Of a stretch of DNA of 64,000 bases, positions 8,238 to 16,979 are shown one piece after another. Source of the stretch: Serratia fonticola (GTDB taxonomy: Bacteria; Pseudomonadota; Gammaproteobacteria; Enterobacterales; Enterobacteriaceae); the NCBI RefSeq assembly GCF_006715025.1, contig NZ_VFMK01000001.1, positions 5,208,001 to 5,272,000 on the forward strand, written 5' to 3'. The notes under the pieces were generated by a model that was given only the letters and a program-made list of their open reading frames with translations, did not search any database and was not told the origin of the DNA. The position numbers and the translations under genes were made by a program. The number at the start of each line of letters is the position of its first letter. The first letter of the stretch is position 1.

Positions 8238-8752
8238 CGATCTCTTCCTTTTTTGTTGGGGACCCCAAAACATCTGTGGATCCTTGTGCCGTTATGCGGC
8301 GTCGAACTCAAATGAATACTTCATGATTTCTATACAATCAAACGTTCACGGTAAGACAGTTGCAACCTGCGTGCCAACTTAAAAACATCATTATAAATCA
8401 ACACAAAGAAAACAAATAGGTAACATTTAAGCGAAAAACTGTTGCCTATTGGAGACAGAGGAAGCCGAACAGGAGGACAAATCTGCTATCTTATTGATAT
8501 TACTAAGATAGAGGTGTCTCCAATCGACAACACTACCGAATAACTCTCTGAATAGTGTGGAAATAACAGTATGTTACGCTTAGTTACCCTAAACACCCTG
8601 ATAAATATAGACCACCAGATAAAACTTGCAGGATTTATCAGTAAAATCCTAATCGAGACAAGCAGAAGGGATTAATGAGAAAGGTTTAATAATTAGCAAG
8701 ATGGCTGCTGCGGGGGAAAACACAGGGTGCCCGCAGGCACCCTGTAAATCGA
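8238..8752. other. Intergenic region osmY-prfC with nested inverted repeats
   Basis: 515 bp without a convincing ORF. It should hold the osmY promoter. At 8449-8523 lie nested inverted repeats: outer TTGGAGACA/TGTCTCCAA and inner CTATCTTA/TAAGATAG. Nothing else recognised apart from the prfC terminator at its end. Confidence 0.5.
8722..8745 (-). terminator. Rho-independent terminator of prfC
   Basis: ACAGGGTGCC, loop CGCA, GGCACCCTGT: a perfect 10-bp stem 7 bp after the prfC stop, followed on the minus strand by GTGTTTTCC. Confidence 0.8.
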
Positions 8753-10342
8753 TTAATGTTCGCGGGTTTTACGGAACACAACGTCTGGATAGCGTTCCTG
8801 CGTCAGGTTGAGGTTAACCATGGTCGGCGCGATATACGACAGGTTGTCGCCGCCGTCCAGCGCCAGGTTCATCTCGTTCTTACGCTTGAACTCTTCGAAT
8901 TTTTTCACGTCGCCACACTCGACCCAACGGGCGGTGGAAACGTTAACCGACTCATACAACGCTTCCACGTTGTATTCGCTTTTCAGACGGGCAACCACCA
9001 CGTCGAACTGTAACACACCTACGGCACCGACGATCAGATCGTTATTGGCGATTGGGCGGAAGACCTGTACCGCCCCCTCTTCCGACAGTTGTACCAGCCC
9101 TTTCAACAGCTGTTTCTGTTTCAGCGGATCGCGCAGACGAATGCGGCGGAACAGTTCCGGAGCAAAGTTGGGAATGCCGGTGAACTTCATATCTTCACCT
9201 TGGGTGAAGGTATCGCCGATCTGAATGGTGCCGTGATTGTGCAAGCCGATGATATCGCCAGGGTAGGCCTCTTCAACATGGGAGCGATCGCCCGCCATAA
9301 AGGTCAGCGCATCGGAGATCACCACGTCTTTCCCGGTACGTACCTGACGCAGCTTCATGCCTTTCTCATAACGGCCAGACACCACACGCATGAAAGCCAC
9401 ACGGTCACGGTGTTTAGGATCCATATTGGCCTGGATCTTGAACACAAAACCGGTGAATTTTTCTTCTGCGGCAACCACTTCACGGGTATCGGTTTTACGC
9501 GGCATTGGCGCAGGCGCCCAGGCCACCAGCCCATCAAGCATATGATCAACGCCGAAGTTACCTAACGCGGTCCCGAAGAATACCGGGGTCAATTCCCCCG
9601 CCAGGAAGGCTTCCTGCTCAAACTCGTGGGAGGCCCCTTGCACCAGCTCCAGCTCTTCACGCAGCTGTGCGGCCAGGTCTTCGCCCACCGCAGCATCGAG
9701 ATCCGGGTTATTCAACCCTTTAACGATGCGAACTTCCTGAATAGTATGCCCTTTACCGGTCTGATACAGGTAGGTTTCATCTTTATAGAGGTGATAAACC
9801 CCTTTGAACAACTTGCCGCAGCCGATTGGCCAGGTGATAGGTGAACAGGCGATCTTCAGTTCGCGTTCCACTTCATCCATCACTTCCATCGGATCACGAA
9901 TGTCGCGGTCAAGCTTGTTCATAAAGGTCAGGATTGGCGTATCACGCAGGCGGGTGACTTCCATCAGCTTACGGGTACGATCCTCAACGCCTTTTGCCGC
10001 GTCGATCACCATCAGGCAGCAGTCCACCGCCGTCAGGGTACGGTAAGTATCTTCGGAGAAGTCTTCGTGCCCCGGCGTATCCAGCAGGTTGACCAACGCA
10101 TCGCGGTAAGGGAACTGCATCACCGAGGTGGTGATGGAGATACCACGCTGTTTTTCCATCTCCATCCAGTCGGACTTGGCGTGCTGGCTGGAGCCACGGC
10201 CTTTTACCGTACCGGCGGTCTGGATGGCCTGTCCGAATAACAGCACCTTCTCGGTAATGGTGGTTTTACCGGCATCGGGGTGCGAGATAATGGCGAAAGT
10301 TCTTCTTTTGGAGACTTCGCGTGCGAATTCACTAGGAGACAT
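8753..10342 (-). CDS. prfC: Peptide chain release factor 3 (RF3)
   Basis: Translational GTPase that recycles RF1/RF2 from the ribosome. 529 residues from the ATG at 10342, the same length as E. coli RF3; a GTG nine bases upstream is an alternative. G-domain motifs are intact: G1 SHPDAGKTT, G2 region with T, G3 DTPGHEDF, G4 NKLDRD. The C-terminal domain ends in KTREH as in E. coli. It precedes osmY as in E. coli, but yjjG, which lies between rimI and prfC in K-12, is missing. Confidence 0.97.
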   Translation of the reverse strand: MSPSEFAREVSKRRTFAIISHPDAGKTTITEKVLLFGQAIQTAGTVKGRGSSQHAKSDWMEMEKQRGISITTSVMQFPYRDALVNLLDTPGHEDFSEDTYRTLTAVDCCLMVIDAAKGVEDRTRKLMEVTRLRDTPILTFMNKLDRDIRDPMEVMDEVERELKIACSPITWPIGCGKLFKGVYHLYKDETYLYQTGKGHTIQEVRIVKGLNNPDLDAAVGEDLAAQLREELELVQGASHEFEQEAFLAGELTPVFFGTALGNFGVDHMLDGLVAWAPAPMPRKTDTREVVAAEEKFTGFVFKIQANMDPKHRDRVAFMRVVSGRYEKGMKLRQVRTGKDVVISDALTFMAGDRSHVEEAYPGDIIGLHNHGTIQIGDTFTQGEDMKFTGIPNFAPELFRRIRLRDPLKQKQLLKGLVQLSEEGAVQVFRPIANNDLIVGAVGVLQFDVVVARLKSEYNVEALYESVNVSTARWVECGDVKKFEEFKRKNEMNLALDGGDNLSYIAPTMVNLNLTQERYPDVVFRKTREH

Positions 10343-10535
10343 GTTGTTCACGTTTCTACGGTTAGTCCGCCCTGCTAGTCATCATAACGCGCCGAAAGCG
10401 GCGCCAGGCAAAGCGGTAATAAAAAGAATATAGCCGGTCATTTTCGCTGATTTACCAACCGGTGACAATCAATGGTTTCTCCGGCAGAGAAGATAAAAGC
10501 AGCAAAACCACGATTGGCCGTTTTCAGCCAACGCA

Positions 10536-10979
10536 CTAACCCAATGGCAGTGCCATCACAATCGCATCTTCGCGGCCATGGGCGGCCGGATAATAGTTGC
10601 GGCGCACCGTCACCTCGTTGAAGCCAAGATCTTCGTACAGGGCGATCGCCCCACGGTTGGAGGCACGAACCTCCAGCCACAACGTCACCACACCTCGCGT
10701 TTCCAACTGGGCGATCACCGCCTCCAGTAGCGTGCGGCCAAAACCCCGGCGCTGCCAGGTTGGATGAATGGCAATGTTAAACAATGTGGCTTCATCCAGC
10801 ACAATCTGGGTAATGGCAAACCCTGCCATCTGCCCGTCGGTTTCCAGCTTCAGGTTAAGGTAGCGCTCCCCCTGGTTGCTGGCAAATGTCGCCTCTGTCC
10901 AGGGAAACGCATGGCTGGCTTGTTCAATCTTGAAGGCTGTGGCCAGATCGGCCGCTGTCAGGGTAGAAATGTTGTTCAT
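10536..10979 (-). CDS. rimI: Ribosomal protein bS18 (S18)-alanine N-acetyltransferase RimI
   Basis: GNAT acetyltransferase that modifies the N-terminal Ala of ribosomal protein S18. 147 residues from MNNISTLTAADL. The acetyl-CoA loop RRGFGRTLL (motif A, Q/RxxGxG/A), the LEVRASN motif and the C-terminal ALYEDLGF are all present. Its 5' end overlaps the holD 3' end by 56 bp on the same strand, the usual enterobacterial coupling. Confidence 0.95.
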   Translation of the reverse strand: MNNISTLTAADLATAFKIEQASHAFPWTEATFASNQGERYLNLKLETDGQMAGFAITQIVLDEATLFNIAIHPTWQRRGFGRTLLEAVIAQLETRGVVTLWLEVRASNRGAIALYEDLGFNEVTVRRNYYPAAHGREDAIVMALPLG

Positions 10980-11361
10980 GGTGACAAATCTGCTGCCAGA
11001 GTGCGCGTTTCGCACCCGCATCTTGAGAAAGCTCGGCCAGTGCCGGGCTATGTAGCTGCGCACCGGCCACCGCAAGCGGCTCCGCAATGCCCAGCCGCCA
11101 ACTGTTGCACTCGGTGTCTTCGGGTAGCATCGTCACCTGATCCGGGGTCAGACCGTAGGTTTGCGCCGGTGTCAGACCCAGGCTGCGCAACACGTCGCAA
11201 AACAGCGGGTCGTGTTGATCCGGCAATACCTGTGCCACCACCAGCAAACGCACGTCAGCAGGCACACTCACCGCAACCTCTCCCTGCAACACACCAGGGC
11301 GGCGCAATGTCCACTGCGTAATACCCAGTTGTTGTAACAGCCAGTCGCGTTTTGATGCCAT
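10924..11361 (-). CDS. holD: DNA polymerase III psi subunit HolD
   Basis: 145 residues; the conserved N-terminus KRDWLLQQLGITQWTLRRPG binds chi/clamp loader and matches E. coli HolD, with the CNSWRLG segment in the middle. Psi bridges the clamp loader to SSB through chi. The C-terminal tail (about 10 residues) is longer than in E. coli and overlaps rimI. Divergent from rsmC, with a repeat element in the shared upstream region. Confidence 0.93.
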   Translation of the reverse strand: MASKRDWLLQQLGITQWTLRRPGVLQGEVAVSVPADVRLLVVAQVLPDQHDPLFCDVLRSLGLTPAQTYGLTPDQVTMLPEDTECNSWRLGIAEPLAVAGAQLHSPALAELSQDAGAKRALWQQICHHEQHFYPDSGRSGHSLQD

Positions 11362-11469
11362 GCCAATCCTCGTGAGTTGTGCCCCCTACCTGCCCTATGC
11401 CGCGCTATGCTAGCAAACCCACGCAGCCTGCGCTATTACCCGTTAACTATTCAAATTATCACCGCAGCC

Positions 11470-11674
11470 TATCCCCAATAGATTTCAAGCTGCAGCCAGG
11501 CGACAAGCGCCCATATCCCGAGGAACTTAGATTAACTCAGTGACTGGGGTGACAAATCTGTCAGGAACAGATTTGAGCGCTGTACACAGCGGGCCCGAAG
11601 GGGCGAGGGCCAGGGATGGGCTCGAGTAACGATGTGCAAGTAACAACGCTGCGGCTTTAACGATGAAGGGGATA
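11470..11674. repeat. Full-length MITE-like element (205 bp) between holD and rsmC
   Basis: Starts TATCCCCAATAGATTTCAAG and ends GCTTTAACGATGAAGGGGATA; the ends are imperfect inverted repeats of about 27 bp (18 or so matches). The interior is GC-rich with no coding capacity. It is the largest member here of the family also seen at 656, 2188, 19757, 28658, 48180, 59927 and 63180. It lies just upstream of rsmC and may contribute to or disturb its promoter. Confidence 0.65.
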
Positions 11675-11741
11675 AAACCCGTCGAACATCTCGCCACAAA
11701 GCTCTATAATCCCCCGCTAAATCTTGAGGAGCCAAAAACTG

Positions 11742-12785
11742 ATGTCTGCATTAACCCCCGCCAGTGAAGTCATGCTGCGCCACAGTGATGAATTTATTGA
11801 ACGCCGCGTCTTATTTGCCGGCGATCTGCAGGATACCCTGCCGGCCCAATTCGAGGCCGCGGATGTGCGTGTCCACACCCAGCAATACCATCACTGGCAG
11901 TTACTGAACCGGACGATGGGAGAGAATGCACAGTTCGGCTTGACGGTTGAGCCTGCTTTTGTCGCGCAATGCGACACGCTGATTTATTACTGGCCCAAGA
12001 GCAAGCAGGAAGCGCAGTTCCAACTGTGCAATCTCCTCGCGCTGCTGCCGGTTGGGGCCGAAATCTTTGTGGTGGGTGAGAACCGCAGCGGCGTGCGCAG
12101 TGCAGAACAAACCCTGGAAGGCCATGCCCAGCTTGCCAAGATCGACAGTGCCCGCCGTTGTGGGTTGTATCATGGCCGTATCGATGTGCAGACCCAGTTT
12201 GATCTGGCCGACTGGTGGGAAAGCTATCAGTTGCACGATCTGGAGGTGAAGACCTTGCCTGGCGTGTTCAGCCGTGACGGCCTGGACGTCGGCAGTTCAC
12301 TGCTGCTCTCCACGTTGGAAAAACACATGAAAGGCAAAGTGCTGGACGTGGGCTGCGGCGCTGGCGTAATGGCTTCGGTGCTGTCTAAACTGTCGCCGAA
12401 AATGAAGCTGACCCTCAGCGACGTCAATGCCGCGGCAGTGGAGTCCAGCCGCGCTACCTTAGCGGCAAACGGTATCGAAGGCGAAGTGATCGTCAGTAAC
12501 GTCTACTCCGATATTACTGGCCGTTTTGACATGATCATCTCCAACCCACCATTCCACGATGGCCTGGCCACCAGCCTGACCGCAGCAGAAACGCTGATCC
12601 GCGGGGCCGTAAAACATCTGCCTATTGGTGGGGAGCTGCGCATCGTGGCCAACGCCTTCCTGCCTTACCCGGATATTCTGGATGCCACTTTCGGCAGCCA
12701 CGAAGTGCTGGCGCAGAATGGCCGCTTTAAAGTATATAAAGCCACTGTTGGCCGTCCGCCGCGCGATCCGAAGAAGAAAAGATAA
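11742..12785 (+). CDS. rsmC: 16S rRNA m2G1207 methyltransferase RsmC
   Basis: Methylates G1207 of 16S rRNA in the 30S subunit. 347 residues from MSALTPASEVMLRHSDEF; GAGGAG lies 12 bp upstream. N-terminal degenerate methyltransferase domain, then the active Rossmann domain with VLDVGCGAGV (SAM site) and the catalytic NPPF motif in IISNPPFHDG. The basic C-terminus ends DPKKKR. Gene position next to leu tRNAs and holD follows E. coli. Confidence 0.96.
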   Translation: MSALTPASEVMLRHSDEFIERRVLFAGDLQDTLPAQFEAADVRVHTQQYHHWQLLNRTMGENAQFGLTVEPAFVAQCDTLIYYWPKSKQEAQFQLCNLLALLPVGAEIFVVGENRSGVRSAEQTLEGHAQLAKIDSARRCGLYHGRIDVQTQFDLADWWESYQLHDLEVKTLPGVFSRDGLDVGSSLLLSTLEKHMKGKVLDVGCGAGVMASVLSKLSPKMKLTLSDVNAAAVESSRATLAANGIEGEVIVSNVYSDITGRFDMIISNPPFHDGLATSLTAAETLIRGAVKHLPIGGELRIVANAFLPYPDILDATFGSHEVLAQNGRFKVYKATVGRPPRDPKKKR

Positions 12786-12855
12786 AAATACGCCCTCTCT
12801 GCCATTTTCCACAAAGCTGAGGGGGCGGTGAAAAGCATGACTCACAGGTTTAGAC

Positions 12856-13788
12856 TTAAACCTGCAAAGGTGGGTTGTCGCTGAAATAGTTAACCAAAAA
12901 GTCGATGCACACCTTTAGCCTGACCGAGCCTGATGGCCGGGTTGGGTATACCGCCCAAATATTGGCATTTTGATACCACTGCGGCAGGACATGGATCAGT
13001 TCACCGGAGTCGATATACTTTTTCACGTCCCACATTGAGCGCAACACGATGCCATGGCCGTTTAAGGCCCAATTGAGCACCACCCCGCCACTGTTGGAAG
13101 AGAGCTTGTTATTGACATGTACCTGAGCAATATCACTGCCATTAGTTAATGACCAGATACCAAATGACGCGTTGCGTTCCTGAATAAAAAGGCACTTATG
13201 CTTTTTTAGCTCATCGATACTGCTTGGCAAACCGAAGTTATTAATATATTCCGGCGAGGCACAGATCACCCGTTGATTCTCAAACAGCCGCTTAGCGATA
13301 TAAAAATCCTTGATGTCGTCACCGATGCGGATTTCAATATCGATATCCTCCTCAACCAAATCCACTTCTTGGTCGGATAAGGTCAGTTTGATATGTAAAT
13401 CAGGATAGGCTTTAGATAACTCTGAAATAGCCTGGGAAATATGCGACAGACCAAAACCAAAGGAGCAGCTTATATTGACCACGCCGACGATGGATTCACG
13501 CCAGGCGGCCAGCTCGGAAACAAACTGATCCATACTGCCGATAACGTTCATGGCGCCAGAGAGGGCTTTTTCACCCTCTGGTGTTAAACGCATAGTGCGG
13601 TTATTACGGAAAAACAGCCGCGTACCCAGCCGCTTTTCCAGTATATTAATCCGCTTACTGATATAAGAAGGAGAGAGCCCCAACTCAGACGCCGCACGGG
13701 AAAAGTTTTCATTTCTGGCGATGGTTAAAAAAACATGCAGGTCTTCGATCAACGGCCACTGATTGATTTTACTCTCTTGCATGTTCAT
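12856..13788 (-). CDS. LysR-family regulator of the leuCD-dehalogenase operon (inferred)
   Basis: 310 residues: N-terminal winged helix (residues 16-76, with FSRAASELGLSPSYISKRI) and a periplasmic-binding-like effector domain. It resembles the DmlR/TtdR subgroup that controls organic-acid dehydratase genes. It is the last gene of a same-strand run leuC, leuD, small ORF, hydrolase, this gene, 40 bp after the hydrolase. Coding is more AT-rich than the flanking rsmC, which suggests transfer. Target inferred only from position; a good dyad lies upstream of leuC at 17078. Confidence 0.85.
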   Translation of the reverse strand: MNMQESKINQWPLIEDLHVFLTIARNENFSRAASELGLSPSYISKRINILEKRLGTRLFFRNNRTMRLTPEGEKALSGAMNVIGSMDQFVSELAAWRESIVGVVNISCSFGFGLSHISQAISELSKAYPDLHIKLTLSDQEVDLVEEDIDIEIRIGDDIKDFYIAKRLFENQRVICASPEYINNFGLPSSIDELKKHKCLFIQERNASFGIWSLTNGSDIAQVHVNNKLSSNSGGVVLNWALNGHGIVLRSMWDVKKYIDSGELIHVLPQWYQNANIWAVYPTRPSGSVRLKVCIDFLVNYFSDNPPLQV

Positions 13789-13827
13789 ATATTCACTTAT
13801 GCGCAGTAAGAGGAGAACAGATTACCT

Positions 13828-14739
13828 TCATCCCTTAAGGAAAGGTAGCATGACCGCCAACATTTTCTCGGGTACCTCCTCGTGGGGCGCATGGCCACAG
13901 GGTAAGGCGGTTCCCTCAACGTTATTGGCTTTATCCTGCCAGGTACCGATCACATCATACAGCTGCCCCACGGTACCTTTTTCACCCCATAACAGTTGCA
14001 ACGGGCATAAGATCCTTTTTTCACTGTCTACCGTATCATCTTCAAGATCGATAGTCGCCGCCGCCCGGTAATCTTCACATATCGCCCGCAGCATTTCAGG
14101 ATCGCGATAGCAGCGTAAATACTCTGCGAAAATATCAGGCTCGGTTGAACCGGTGATCTTGATCTGGCCGTCGATATGCCGCTGGAGAAAGAACTCAGGA
14201 TCCGAGGCGATCAGCTTTTCCGGTAATGGCGCTGGTTGTATCAGGAAGAACCACCAGAAATACCGGGTGGCAAACGCCTTGTCGGTTAGTGCGTACATCG
14301 TTGCCGTTGGAGCAATATCGATAAACACGCAGCGTTTGACCCGTTGCGGATAGTCTAACGCCAGGCGGTGCCCAACTCGCCCACCCCGATCGTGCCCGGC
14401 AAAGCGGAAACTGTCATAGCCTAATTGATCCATCAACAGGACGATGTCTTCCGCCATGACCTTTTTCGAATAGTTGCGATGCATCGGATCGCTTGGCGGT
14501 TTACTGCTGTCACCATAGCCACGCAGATCGGGCATGATAACGGTAAATTCCTTGGCCAACGCCGGGGCAATTTTACGCCAGGTTACGTGGTTTTGTGGAT
14601 GGCCATGTAATAGAACCAAAGGTGCACCTTGCCCACCTATCGCAACGCGCAGTTTTACGCCGTTTGATAACGTCACGTCTTGCAGAGTAAAACCAGGGAT
14701 AAAGGGCGACTCACCCATCGTGATGATTGTATTATCCAT
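13828..14739 (-). CDS. Alpha/beta hydrolase of the haloacetate/fluoroacetate dehalogenase group
   Basis: 303 residues from MDNTIITMGESP. HGHPQNHVTW (oxyanion region), the nucleophile elbow GHDRGGR with Asp117, the acid Asp141 in FIDIAP, and a C-terminal GHAPHEE His complete the triad. The arginines after the nucleophile (DRxxR), which bind the carboxylate in fluoroacetate dehalogenase, are kept, and so is the Tyr in EDYRA. The halide-pocket HW of the Rhodopseudomonas enzyme reads WW here (162-163), so defluorination is uncertain. Starts at 14751 or 14808 are possible. The operon context with leuCD argues for a C4-C6 hydroxy or halo acid substrate. Confidence 0.82.
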   Translation of the reverse strand: MDNTIITMGESPFIPGFTLQDVTLSNGVKLRVAIGGQGAPLVLLHGHPQNHVTWRKIAPALAKEFTVIMPDLRGYGDSSKPPSDPMHRNYSKKVMAEDIVLLMDQLGYDSFRFAGHDRGGRVGHRLALDYPQRVKRCVFIDIAPTATMYALTDKAFATRYFWWFFLIQPAPLPEKLIASDPEFFLQRHIDGQIKITGSTEPDIFAEYLRCYRDPEMLRAICEDYRAAATIDLEDDTVDSEKRILCPLQLLWGEKGTVGQLYDVIGTWQDKANNVEGTALPCGHAPHEEVPEKMLAVMLPFLKG

Positions 14740-14764
14740 TTTCTTTCCCATTGATCGAAAATAG

Positions 14765-14941
14765 TCAGGCGAAAACCGTTTCTTCACCTGCGCGGCTGAC
14801 CTCAGCAAGCATTTTGCTCAGCTTGCCGATACGTTCAATTTCTACTTTGATGAGCCAGCTTTTAAGGTTGATAACCCCTGTAGGGGTTAGAATGCCATAG
14901 CTTGTATTTTTATGGTGCAGATGATGGATCAGTTTCACCAT
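14765..14941 (-). CDS. Small ORF between leuD and the hydrolase, possible FAH N-terminal remnant
   Basis: 58 codons, ATG at 14941, TGA at 14765, six bases after the leuD stop with AAGGGAAG just upstream. The start MVKLIHHLHHKNTSYGILTP continues with a TGVINL segment, recalling the N-terminal subdomain of fumarylacetoacetate-hydrolase-like proteins (KLxRxxH...YGxLxxxGxVxDL), but the catalytic domain is missing. It could be a truncated gene or a real small protein; I cannot tell which. Confidence 0.45.
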   Translation of the reverse strand: MVKLIHHLHHKNTSYGILTPTGVINLKSWLIKVEIERIGKLSKMLAEVSRAGEETVFA

Positions 14942-14947
14942 CTTCCC

Positions 14948-15556
14948 TTAACAGGTTAGCCAAGGTTGTTTCGCGAAGTGTTGGGTTTCAAAACTACGAA
15001 TATCATCCTGATATTGCAGCGTATAGTCGATTGCATCCAAGCCTTCCAGCAGCATCTTTCTTTTTAGCGAGTTGATACTGAAAACAAACTCGCTATCACC
15101 ACTGCTAATCCACTGTTGCTCCAGGTTGATCGTCAGGGTATTGCGCTGCGGATCGGTGGCAATAGTTTCGAGCTGACGCAGAGATGATTCATCCAGCTCA
15201 ATAGTGAGCACGCCATTTCTCTGGCAATTATCATTAAAAATACCGGCAAAACTACTGCCAATCAGCGCCCGAATACCCAACTGTTTCAGCCCCCAAACGG
15301 CGTGTTCACGACTGGAACCGCAGCCAAAATTAGGGCCGACCAGCAAGAAAGCGGCGTTTTTCCAACCGGGTTGATTCAACACAAAGGCTGCATTCGGTTG
15401 GCCATCTGCCAGAAAGCGCAGATCGTAGAACACGCCTTTATTCAGCCCTTGGCGGTCGATCCCCTTCAAGAACTGCTTTGGCATAATCACATCGGTGTCG
15501 ATATTCGCAACCATCATCGGCGCCACTACACCACTGACGAGGTTAAAAGGTTCCAT
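14948..15556 (-). CDS. leuD: Isopropylmalate-dehydratase-type small subunit (LeuD family)
   Basis: 202 residues; swivel domain with NIDTDVIMPKQFLK, the conserved NFGCGSSREHA loop and SSFAGIFNDNCQRNG. It pairs with the large subunit encoded just upstream; the genes overlap by 14 bp. The ATG at 15556 has AGGGGG at good spacing; another ATG is at 15562. The pair sits with a dehalogenase-like hydrolase rather than leuA/leuB, so it may hydrate or isomerise a related 2- or 3-hydroxyacid instead of, or as well as, isopropylmalate. Confidence 0.88.
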   Translation of the reverse strand: MEPFNLVSGVVAPMMVANIDTDVIMPKQFLKGIDRQGLNKGVFYDLRFLADGQPNAAFVLNQPGWKNAAFLLVGPNFGCGSSREHAVWGLKQLGIRALIGSSFAGIFNDNCQRNGVLTIELDESSLRQLETIATDPQRNTLTINLEQQWISSGDSEFVFSINSLKRKMLLEGLDAIDYTLQYQDDIRSFETQHFAKQPWLTC

Positions 15557-16979
15557 AATCATCCCCCTGCTGCATAAATTTACGGAGATCGGTCAAACGG
15601 CCAGCGACAGCCGCCGCAGCCACCATCGCTGGGCTCATCAGATGCGTTCTGGCTCCGGCCCCTTGGCGGCCAGCAAAATTTCGGTTGGTACTGGACGCAC
15701 AGCGATCGCCCAAAGCCAAAATATCTTCATTCATAGCCAGACACATCGAGCAACCGGATTGACGCCATTCAAACCCGGCGTCGATAAAGATTTTGGCCAG
15801 TCCTTCCTGCTCGGCCCGCTCTCTGACCTGGGTAGAACCTGGCACAATCATCCCGCGCACGTGGGCAGCGATTCTTTTGCCTTTTAGCACACTGGCGACG
15901 GCGCGCAGATCTTCGATGCGGCCATTGGTACAGGAGCCAATAAAGGCATGGGTAATGGCAATCTGCTCAAACGGCGTGCCGGGCTGGAGATCCATATAGC
16001 GCAGCGCCATTTCCACCTCGCGCCGCTTGGCTTGGCTGGGCTCATCGGCGGGATTAGGCACCCGATCGGTGATATTCCCTGCCTGATCGGGGCTGATCCC
16101 CCAGGTGATCTTAGGCGCCAATTCACTACAATCGAGCAGGATCTCACGATCAAACACTGCCTCATCGTCGCTCTTTAAAGTTTGCCAATGGGCAACTGCC
16201 TGTTGCCACAAGGCGCCTTGCGGCATACGCGGTGTACCTTGTAGATAGTTGAAGACTTTCTCATCCGGGGCCATAAATGCCCCCCTGGCTCCAGCTTCCA
16301 CTGCCATATTGCAGATGGTCATGCGGCCTTCGACGCTGAGGCTGTCGATGGTTTCACCGGCAAACTCAATGGCATAACCGGTGGCTCCATCCGCACCGAT
16401 CCGTTCAATCAACGCCATGATGATATCTTTAGCGGCGCTGAACACCGGTAACTGCCCCTGCACGGTAACCCGCATGGTTTTGAGCTTTTTATATACCAGC
16501 GTTTGGGTCGCCAGCAGGTGCTCGATCTCCGAGGTACCAATACCAAACCCCAATGCGCCAAAGGCACCATAGGTAGTGGTATGGCTATCCCCCGCGGCGA
16601 TCACCATACCCGGCATCACCAGCCCTTGTTCATGAGCAACAACGTGCTCAATCCCTTGGCGTTTATCCATAACGTCGAATAGCGCAATCGCAAAGTCACG
16701 GCTATTTTCCCTGAAGTAGTTAACCTGTAATTCTCCGCCGGGATCGGTCATGTCCAGCGTTCTTTCCGGTCTCGTGGGGTTAACATGATCGACATTCAGT
16801 AGAATGGATGCGGGTTTCCACACCTTCCTGTTCGCTTCCCGCAGCCCACTGAAAGCCTGGGGGCTGGTATATTCATTCAATATTGACCTATCGATATACA
16901 GCAGCACGCTGCCTTTATCATCTAGCTGACGTATGATATGGGAATTAACCAGTTTGTCGTAAAGCGTTTCTTGGGACAT
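15543..16979 (-). CDS. leuC: Isopropylmalate-dehydratase-type large subunit (LeuC family)
   Basis: 478 residues of the aconitase superfamily. The 4Fe-4S cysteines are in FIGSCTNGR and GCSMCLAMN; GDSHTTTYGAFG and NRNFAGRQG are also conserved. It is about 12 residues longer than E. coli LeuC and clearly diverged: MDHNVST of biosynthetic LeuC is VDHVNPT here and many flanking residues differ. First gene of the accessory operon, preceded by AT-rich DNA carrying a long dyad at 17078-17114. Likely a paralogue of a chromosomal biosynthetic leuC, which is not in this window. Confidence 0.88.
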   Translation of the reverse strand: MSQETLYDKLVNSHIIRQLDDKGSVLLYIDRSILNEYTSPQAFSGLREANRKVWKPASILLNVDHVNPTRPERTLDMTDPGGELQVNYFRENSRDFAIALFDVMDKRQGIEHVVAHEQGLVMPGMVIAAGDSHTTTYGAFGALGFGIGTSEIEHLLATQTLVYKKLKTMRVTVQGQLPVFSAAKDIIMALIERIGADGATGYAIEFAGETIDSLSVEGRMTICNMAVEAGARGAFMAPDEKVFNYLQGTPRMPQGALWQQAVAHWQTLKSDDEAVFDREILLDCSELAPKITWGISPDQAGNITDRVPNPADEPSQAKRREVEMALRYMDLQPGTPFEQIAITHAFIGSCTNGRIEDLRAVASVLKGKRIAAHVRGMIVPGSTQVRERAEQEGLAKIFIDAGFEWRQSGCSMCLAMNEDILALGDRCASSTNRNFAGRQGAGARTHLMSPAMVAAAAVAGRLTDLRKFMQQGDDYGTF

